Shown: in pieces, positions 58,905 to 64,000 of the stretch
Layout: each line of letters begins with the position of its first letter
How positions within the stretch are numbered: the first letter of the stretch is position 1
Assembly: GCA_035048485.1 (NCBI GenBank)
Contig: CM068586.1
Location: 45,544,287-45,608,286, forward strand
DNA: 64,000 bases
Direction: 5' to 3'
From: Pteria penguin
Taxonomy: Eukaryota; Mollusca; Bivalvia; Pterioida; Pteriidae
Notes under the pieces: model-generated
Database searches by the model: none
Told to the model about the DNA's origin: nothing
What the model saw: the letters and a program-made list of their open reading frames with translations, nothing else
Position numbers and translations under genes: made by a program

Positions 58905-59201
58905 CGTCTCATATGACCTTGAAATGTCAAGGTCGTGATTTTATACAAGGTCATTCGGTGCAATGTCAAGGTCGTTGTGATCTAATACAACGTCTTTCGG
59001 TGCAATGTCAAGGTCAACTTTAGAAAAAAAAGGCCAGAACATTCATTTCAATGTCAAGGACAACTTAAGAAAAGTCAACTCAAAGTCATTCCGTTTAATG
59101 TCAAGGTCAGATTTTAGGGTGAAGGTCATTCATACCGTTTAAAAAGACGAGGGTAAACGATAGACTTCATTCTCGCATTCATTACGCAAGAGAAAACAAC
59201 C
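58905..59201. promoter_or_regulatory. Divergent promoter with repeated TCAAGGTCA half-sites
   Basis: Between the leftward polymerase unit and the rightward zinc-knuckle gene the word 'aatgtcaaggtc' recurs at about 58927, 58962, 59007 and 59098, with TGACCTTGA at 58913 on the other strand. Several copies extend to TCAAGGTCA, the NR5A/ERR-type monomer site. A TTTAAAAAG at about 59137 could serve as TATA for the plus-strand gene. Regulation by a host nuclear receptor is a hypothesis. Confidence 0.5.
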
Positions 59202-59984
59202 ATGGCTCAATCGAGGTTTCCTACTGCTACTGTTACTGCTGCTGGTTCTGCTGCTGCCTTTAAAGACGAAACGACCATGCATCAACCAGAGATTCCTACC
59301 ACCTTCATTAAAGATTTGATGCGGGACGAAGGGATGCAGGACGATGATACTCTCATGTTACCTTCGAACGAAGAGGCTCTACTTACTCAATTGAAGAGCC
59401 TCGTCGAACAGAAACATCAGGTCGAGATGCAGACCCTAAAAGATAACCAAGATACCATGGCGAGATCGCTAGCTACACTGCAAAAGACTGTGGAAGAAAC
59501 CAAGCTAGAATCCGTGCAAACCAATGTAGGCATGGGTGAAATGAACTTACACGTTGCTGATGCCCAAAATATGCTACGTGAGATCAAGAAACGGATGGCT
59601 AGCAAGAGGTACCACGATGATGATGACGATGATACAGGCGAACCTAGCCGTAAGAAATTTAAATTCAACACAGTGGGAACTAACACTCCTAACAATGTGT
59701 GTTTCCAATGTCAACAACCTGGACAGTGCCCTAAGAGACAACAAGCGATCAAGGGAAATTGTTTTCGCTGTAACGAAGAAGGACATTGGGCTAACGAGTG
59801 TCCTCAGGCTCGACAACCAACCAGTCCTGTAATCACGGAACCACCGAGTCCAAAAACCACTCCGAGTATGCCTCCTCCGAAAACTCCTAACATGAAAGCT
59901 CCCAAGAAAGTAAAGGTTGCAGAAAAAAAGGAGACGTTACCAAAGAAAAAGATGACCAAGAAAAACATTGCTTTGATCCTGTAA
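59202..59984 (+). CDS. Gag-like coiled-coil protein with CCHC zinc knuckle
   Basis: An intact frame of 260 residues, the only long plus-strand gene in the element. An Ala/Thr-rich start is followed by a Gln/Glu/Leu-rich helical region (about 55-130), likely a coiled coil. Then come an acidic DDDDDD run, a basic RKKFKF patch (possible nuclear signal) and two cysteine clusters. The second cluster, NCFRCNEEGHWANECPQ, is a complete CX2CX4HX4C knuckle. The first (CFQCQQPGQC) is shortened and lacks its His. The tail is Pro- then Lys-rich. The layout resembles retroviral nucleocapsid/gag or a cellular RNA-binding protein. It probably binds nucleic acid. A gag-like gene is not part of the standard Maverick core set. 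The transcript ends in the shared structured element at 59989. Confidence 0.75.
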   Translation: MAQSRFPTATVTAAGSAAAFKDETTMHQPEIPTTFIKDLMRDEGMQDDDTLMLPSNEEALLTQLKSLVEQKHQVEMQTLKDNQDTMARSLATLQKTVEETKLESVQTNVGMGEMNLHVADAQNMLREIKKRMASKRYHDDDDDDTGEPSRKKFKFNTVGTNTPNNVCFQCQQPGQCPKRQQAIKGNCFRCNEEGHWANECPQARQPTSPVITEPPSPKTTPSMPPPKTPNMKAPKKVKVAEKKETLPKKKMTKKNIALIL

Positions 59985-59988
59985 TGAC

Positions 59989-60107
59989 ATTATGTGTAAA
60001 CAACAGAAAACATCTGTCGAGTATCCGAAATAACCAAACTTGGACGATGGAGACATCGCTCCGAGCCGTATGGCAGAGTTTAAACAAAGTAGTAAGACCG
60101 ATATTTT
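59989..60107 (+). terminator. Shared structured 3' element, right copy
   Basis: Starts five bases after the zinc-knuckle stop codon. It is the near-exact inverse of 50011-50132, with hairpin CGATG-GAGA-CATCG at 60045-60058 and a second small hairpin around GCCGTATGGC, where one base differs from the left copy (GCCATATGGC) but the stem is kept. AATAAA follows at about 60127. It is probably a 3' UTR processing, stability or packaging element. Confidence 0.7.
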
Positions 60108-60482
60108 TTGATTATGTAATTATGTGAATAAAACATTTCTTAGTTTATCTCTATCGTTTGTCGTATTTTCTTAGTTAAGCAAAACCCCGAGTTCTTTTCG
60201 TGACTGTGTGACCAAAATAGCTCGACCTTCACTTCTGAATAAATAAAAAGGTGCTGCCTTTGACGTCCGCAATTTGACAGTATATAGTTATTTACCGTGT
60301 ATTAAGACTTCATTTCAACATTTCAACAAGTTCAAATAAGAGGAGTAATTACGTTTAGAGTAGGAGACAGGGAGATTAGTGTGAATCTCGGCCATCCGGG
60401 ACGGAAATCCAGGAGTTTGCTGTGGTGGAGGATATTCAGACAATCATTATCTAATATCCTCCATCACAGCAACGACCAGGAA
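60108..60482. other. Right arm spacer with a stray terminal-repeat unit and a hairpin
   Basis: Contains one isolated copy of the terminal repeat unit ('ggtgctgcctttgacgtccgc', about 60251-60271) in right-end orientation, and a hairpin with 18 bp arms at 60419-60471 (gctgtggtggaggatatt and its inverse, one mismatch). No gene is clear. Confidence 0.55.
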
Positions 60483-60656
60483 ATGACTGAGGAGTTCGAT
60501 CAGGAAGAAGAAGACTGGGTGATGGAGTATAGCAGGCAACAGGATCGAGAGATAGAAAGGTTATTGAATGATGACCACCACGCTACATCCCACCCAGAGA
60601 GAACTTACATTTTTACATGTTACCCGTTATACATTATACAGAAAAAAATGATCTAA
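60483..60656 (+). CDS. Small acidic hypothetical ORF
   Basis: ATG 60483 opens 57 codons: an acidic N-terminal half (MTEEFDQEEEDWVMEYSRQQ...) and a more hydrophobic end. The frame is open further upstream to 60381, but that portion runs through the hairpin and is less likely coding. No family is recognised. Confidence 0.3.
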   Translation: MTEEFDQEEEDWVMEYSRQQDREIERLLNDDHHATSHPERTYIFTCYPLYIIQKKMI

Positions 60657-60760
60657 ACTTACATTTGTTTTGTTTACATTTTCCTCGTCTTCTTTATTCC
60701 CAGAAAAGTCATATTAAATAATTGTTGCATTCAGCAAATGACTACTTTTCGTAAAACTTT

Positions 60761-60780
60761 GGGTGGTCTTTAAAAGGACC
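60761..60780 (-). terminator. Histone-type 3' stem-loop, right
   Basis: On the minus strand: GGTCCT, loop TTTA, AAGACC, then ACCC. It has the histone mRNA 3' stem-loop form with one mismatched pair in the stem. It lies 36 bases after the stop of the minus-strand ORF ending at 60817. It mirrors the left copy at 47543-47563 in strand and in position relative to an ORF. Confidence 0.65.
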
Positions 60781-60816
60781 TTTTTATTTTGATGTTTTGA
60801 TGTTCTATTTTGTTGA

Positions 60817-61070
60817 TTACATTTCTTCGTCGTCTTCATTGGCTAGCACCATCTTCGCTAATTCTCTGAGGCAGTGTCTGGTCTTTCCTAGCTTCTCAAT
60901 CAGCACTTTCTGGTTTGTTTTCAGAAAGTGAACCCGTCGCTGCAGTGCCCTTGTTGTTGATAGTCTGTTTTGTTGGGTAGAATTTATCTTTGGCAATGCA
61001 GGCAGCGCAATGCTGGTGTTTTGCTGCTGCTTCTTTAGAAAAATCTTATTATTTATACTGAAAAAGGGGT
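60817..61070 (-). CDS. Small basic ORF without clear start, followed by a histone-type stem-loop
   Basis: The frame is open from about 61070 to the stop at 60817-60819 (about 80 codons). It ends in a basic helical stretch (QRRVHFLKTNQKVLIEKLGK) and an acidic NEDDEEM tail. The only in-frame ATGs are near the C-terminus. The N-terminus may come from a spliced exon (a ctttttcag acceptor is at about 61060) or a non-AUG start. A TATAAATA word lies at about 61051-61058. Function is unknown; the histone-type 3' end suggests S-phase-linked expression. Confidence 0.35.
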
Positions 61071-61174
61071 GCTTCCTTAGACGTCCGCGAATATTTCAAA
61101 GGTCCGCGGTTTTTTTTCAAGAGTTTGTCTTAGTACACTTAGGTCACCACTGGATGTTTCCCTACAGGTCCGCG
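61068..61174. repeat. Right terminal inverted-repeat array of the Maverick-type element
   Basis: Units in the order ggtgcttccttagacgtccg (61068), a partial ggtccgcgg (61101) and 'gtttccctacaggtccgcg' (61156), with the spacer 'tttgtcttagtacacttagg'. The whole is the inverse of the left array. It is the probable right boundary of the element. Confidence 0.8.
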
Positions 61175-61180
61175 TTTACA

Positions 61181-61457
61181 TACGATATTTTCAGTTTGCA
61201 CCGATATATGTATATCCATTATGACCAAAGAAATTTGTAAAATGCCATTTCTATTTAAAACATTGTTTAAAATATGGCTTTTGTATTTATCCCCTTTCCC
61301 TCGTTACACTATGCACCGCGTTCATATTGGTGCAAGAAGTAGTTCCTTTTAAGTATGCCGGTCGATGAAAGGGTGATGTTCTGTTTTACCTCTGTTAATT
61401 AAAGTGTTGTTTTAGCAATTATAACACTTGAGACAGGTGTGACACTTAGCCGACCTA
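61181..61457. other. Flank between the Maverick-type element and the MULE relic
   Basis: Host-like AT-rich DNA. No gene, RNA or repeat is recognised. Confidence 0.5.
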
Positions 61458-61872
61458 TTCCCGATATGTCGCAAATATTTTAATTATTTAATGATAATTG
61501 GGTGTGAAAGGGGCCTTCCAAGGGGTAACCAATTATCAAACTAGTGTATTTTACCTGTCTTACCTGTACATACTCTAGTAAGACAAAAAAAGAGTATTTT
61601 TGAAGACATCAATGCACTTATCAATTACACTTGATGCTGTTCAAATGACAACGTAAAATTTCTTATGAAATTCACACACGTGTATCACAAAATAAGTAAG
61701 ATTGTTATTGCACAAACGACAAATATTTTGTGATTAATTAGAAGAAATTGTTAATCTTCTGATAAATTCTTATTTTTTATTATGTATGATTTGAAATTAT
61801 AAATACATGAACAGCGCAGGCCTCTGAACTTCAGATTATTTACAGAGAGAACGACACAGTCAGAACTGATAC

Positions 61873-62306
61873 TTGTATGCAGAGCAGCCATTTTTCCACT
61901 CGTCTTCCTTCGACGCTGTCGAAGACGTTTGGTTCCAAGCCCTAGACTACGTCATCGACTGCGTGACTGAACAATGGGTAGAAGGCGAGAGACTAGTCTG
62001 TAACTACTTTGGAAATCAAGGACCGCGAACAACCAACAACCTAGGGGATGACAGAGCAAACCCAAGAAGATCGTCCAACATGCACATCTGAATAACTACA
62101 CTATGGTCCAGACGTTTAAAGATACACAGAACGCCAACGAGATCAACAGAATTCAGTGCGTAGCAAGACGCACCACCAGACCAAAGGCAAAGAAGTACCT
62201 GATCATCGACCGCCGCCTTGCAACATTGAAAGACCGGTATCAAAAAGGTCTCATCGGCGTAACGGACTACGCAGACTCTGCATCGCAACTAATTCATTTA
62301 GAATAG
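61873..62306 (+). pseudogene. C-terminal fragment of a MULE-like transposase
   Basis: The first frame (61873-62091) has DVWFQALDYVIDCVTEQWVE and 'NYFGNQGPRTTNNL', the PRTTNN motif that precedes the conserved Glu in animal MULE-type transposases. After a one-base shift the second frame (62103-62306) carries MVQTFKDTQNANEINRIQ, an RPKAKKY segment and DYADSASQLIHLE, the family's C-terminal tail. A frameshift and 5' truncation make it inactive. The family is named from recalled motifs. Confidence 0.7.
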
Positions 62307-62307
62307 T

Positions 62308-62390
62308 TTAAGTGGCATCGTGTTCATTGAATTATAAAAGGGGCATCGAGTTCAGTGAGTTATAAAAGTGGCATCGTGTTCAGTGTCATT
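62308..62390. repeat. Three tandem copies of an about 29 bp unit
   Basis: The phrase 'aagtggcatcgtgttca' + 'ttgaattataa' repeats three times with small changes, just downstream of the MULE transposase fragment and inside its right terminal repeat. Confidence 0.85.
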
Positions 62391-62578
62391 TATGAATGTT
62401 ATCATTATATTGAGAAATGCATGATTACCATTTTCTCAATTTTCTCTTATATATTTTACTCTGAATACATGTATTTGCTAATCGACACAGGTAAACTACA
62501 CCAATGTTTACCCCTTAGTGGGCCCCGTTCACACCTAATTAACACTACATCATTAAAATATTTGCGACATATCGGGAA

Positions 62579-63013
62579 CACACCACTGCGGGTTGTGTTA
62601 TTTCATATTTCCATTAGGAGTGGTACTTTCTAAGCGAAAGTCCCATTTTAATTAGAAACTCGATTTTCTTCACGGGAAACACATGCATACACATTATGAT
62701 GGAGTTTACAACAGTGACGACGACAATTTTCAAATCGACACCCAGAACAAGAGTCATGGCAGATCTTCTATTTGATGTAAACAATAGGGAGCTTATAACA
62801 GGGTGTTGTGTTACTTTTCGTGATAACTTGAGCTTTATTGAATATTTTTGTATTGTTTATTAAATCAGAAGCATTACAGCTTATAGATAATTACAAAGTA
62901 TACATGATGCATTATTATAAAATAATACAATAATGATCATATAAACACAAGGTCAATCACATGTTACAAACACACAAATTAAACATAAGTATAATGGTAC
63001 ACAATTACAAAGA
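62579..63013. other. Flank between the MULE relic and the LINE fragment
   Basis: No gene. The last 150 bp, AT-rich, is probably the 3' UTR of the minus-strand LINE fragment. Confidence 0.45.
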
Positions 63014-64000
63014 ATTTCTCACTGCAAAGGCTTGTTTTAAAAATTTCCCCAGGTTGCAGAGTACTTTTGTATTTGTGGAGTTCAAAAGCAGTATTAACTT
63101 TAGACAGAGGGTCTTCTAAAATAAAAAGGTTTCAAGAATTTCAATCTCAAATTATTATATAAAGGACATTTTAAAATAAAATGGAATTCATCCTCAATAT
63201 CTGTAGTGCAAGATGGACAGATGCGTCTCTGTAATGGAATATTTTTGAATATACCACTTTCAACCGCTAAACAATGTGACGAGAGACACGAGAGACGTAC
63301 TCTACAGATGATATTCTTATACTGGTTATATATTGGTTTAGTTAAATATGGTTGTAAGGTTATATGATCAATGAGATGTCTATATATAGAACATTTTGAA
63401 GAGGAGTTAATTTCTGAAATCAATGCTTGTCTATTGATGTTAATCAATCTCTCTTTTACCGAAGCTATGATGCAATTGTCTTCAAGTGTATCATGGTTAA
63501 TCCAGATATAATTTGGACCATTTTCTGATAAAATATGATGAACATTGGCAACCCAGTTTTTACAGTTTGGTTTTTCAACAAATTGCTCACAATAGTAATT
63601 ATAACATGCTTTCAATATACAATTATCAGAATGCAACAACTTTAACCAGTATTTAATAATTCTAAGTTTTCTATAAGATATCAAAGGTAGTCTCCCTAAT
63701 TCACAATATACCATTGCATTTGATGTAGATCTTTTAACACCCGAATATTTTTGCAGAATTCTATATAAACCTTCTCTATATCTGGGGCAGAATGGAGACC
63801 CCATACTTCACAACCATAATAAGCAATACTAGAAACATATGAGTCAAAAAGTGATAATAGCGTTTGGTGATTAAAATTCATGTTTATACATTTTCTTTTC
63901 ATAGCAAACATAGCTTTTCTACATTGGGAAGATAACTGTTTCTGGGTTTTTGAGAATTTTCCATTATAATTGAGTAAAATGCCAAGGTAACAAAATTCAT
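63014..64000 (-). pseudogene. 3' part of a LINE (non-LTR retrotransposon) ORF2, runs off the window end
   Basis: Minus strand. At the window edge the frame already reads the end of the reverse transcriptase domain ('YLGILLNYNGKF', 'QCRKAMFAMKRK'), then YGCEVWGLHSAPDIEKVYIE. After a shift near 63752 it continues with GVKRSTSNAMVYCELGRLPL and ends with a zinc-like 'RICPSCTTDIEDEFHFILKC' segment. A further shift near 63100 leads to the true C-terminus (KVLCNLGKFLKQAFAVRNSL, stop near 63014). This is the standard tail of Jockey/CR1-like LINE ORF2 proteins abundant in molluscs. At least two frameshifts make it inactive. The catalytic part, if present, is beyond 64000. Confidence 0.85.

Larger units (their letters stand above)
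47950..61180. mobile_element. Maverick/Polinton (adintovirus-like) element, about 13.2 kb, decaying
   Basis: One gene set occupies this interval: family B DNA polymerase, retrovirus-like integrase with chromodomain, penton-like and hexon-like capsid proteins, a basic core-like protein and an adenain-type protease. This combination is diagnostic of Maverick/Polinton elements and the related adintoviruses. Inverted arrays of a GC-rich repeat bound it (left 47957-48108, right 61068-61174). Most genes run leftward on the minus strand; a zinc-knuckle gene runs rightward from a shared central promoter region near 58.9-59.2 kb. GC content and codon use differ visibly from the AT-rich host flanks. 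At least six genes are broken by in-frame stops or frameshifts. No FtsK/HerA-type packaging ATPase (Walker A/B) was found, although most family members have one. Exact ends and a target duplication were not resolved. Confidence 0.9.
61458..62578 (+). mobile_element. MULE-type DNA transposon relic with 71 bp terminal inverted repeats
   Basis: Left end 61458-61528 starts ttcccgatatgtcgcaaata, and right end 62508-62578 is its inverse over 71 bp with a handful of mismatches. The interior contains a transposase C-terminal fragment (61873-62306). At 1.12 kb the element lacks most of the transposase gene. No exact target duplication was found at this boundary, so the true ends could be slightly further out. 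Confidence 0.82.

Noticed and set aside
59989..60107. Hammerhead-type self-cleaving ribozyme in the shared 3' element
   Set aside because: A CUGNNGA-like word and a GAAA occur in one copy, but the conserved core is not intact and the GAAA is not kept in the other copy.

Overview
The window reads as nuclear DNA of a bivalve mollusc. It is AT-rich and intron-rich, with long minisatellites, many fold-back elements, tRNA-derived SINEs of a type familiar from bivalves, and remnants of Penelope, LINE, MULE and pogo/Tigger elements. The species cannot be fixed from the sequence. No bacterial genes, CRISPR array or rRNA genes were seen.

Three host genes can be assembled from splice sites with consistent phase. 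(1) At 2.7-7.7 kb (+) are the last five exons of a cysteine-rich single-pass membrane protein, probably related to the VWA/cache-domain (CACHD1, alpha2-delta) family. (2) At 19.2-28.7 kb (+) is a complete eight-exon cathepsin B gene with signal peptide, catalytic Cys/His/Asn and occluding-loop histidines; one intron carries a 1.8 kb minisatellite. (3) At 33.7-44.8 kb (-) is a ten-exon RIOK3-type atypical kinase gene. About 1 kb upstream lies a promoter-like block with NRF1-like and ZNF143-like words, and a second copy lies 1.25 kb further on.

Between and inside these genes are a degenerate Penelope-like RT (0.7-2.0 kb), three minisatellites (53 bp unit at 13.2-14.8 kb, about 49 bp at 25.5-27.3 kb, about 83 bp at 30.8-31.9 kb), several fold-back elements including a perfect 55 bp-arm palindrome at 11.95 kb, and a pogo/Tigger relic (42.8-44.4 kb) with TA target duplication and a nested MITE.

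The centrepiece is a roughly 13 kb Maverick/Polinton (adintovirus-like) element at about 47.95-61.18 kb, bounded by inverted arrays of a short GC-rich repeat. Reading leftward on the minus strand it carries a protein-primed-type family B DNA polymerase, a small charged protein, a retrovirus-like integrase with chromodomain, a small hydrophobic protein, a penton-like minor capsid protein, a basic core-like protein, a hexon-like major capsid protein and an adenain-type protease. A gag-like zinc-knuckle protein is divergently transcribed on the plus strand. The left arm encodes a tandem-repeat protein that looks like two death-effector-type domains. Most morphogenesis and replication genes carry in-frame stops or frameshifts, so this is a decaying endogenous copy.

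Three features of the element are unusual. The two outward-facing transcription units end in near-identical inverted copies of a structured sequence. Histone-type 3' stem-loops follow short minus-strand ORFs at both ends. Nuclear-receptor half-site clusters with TATA-like boxes mark the promoters. To the right are a MULE-type transposon relic with 71 bp terminal inverted repeats (61.5-62.6 kb) and the 3' part of a LINE ORF2 (63.0 kb to the window end, minus strand).
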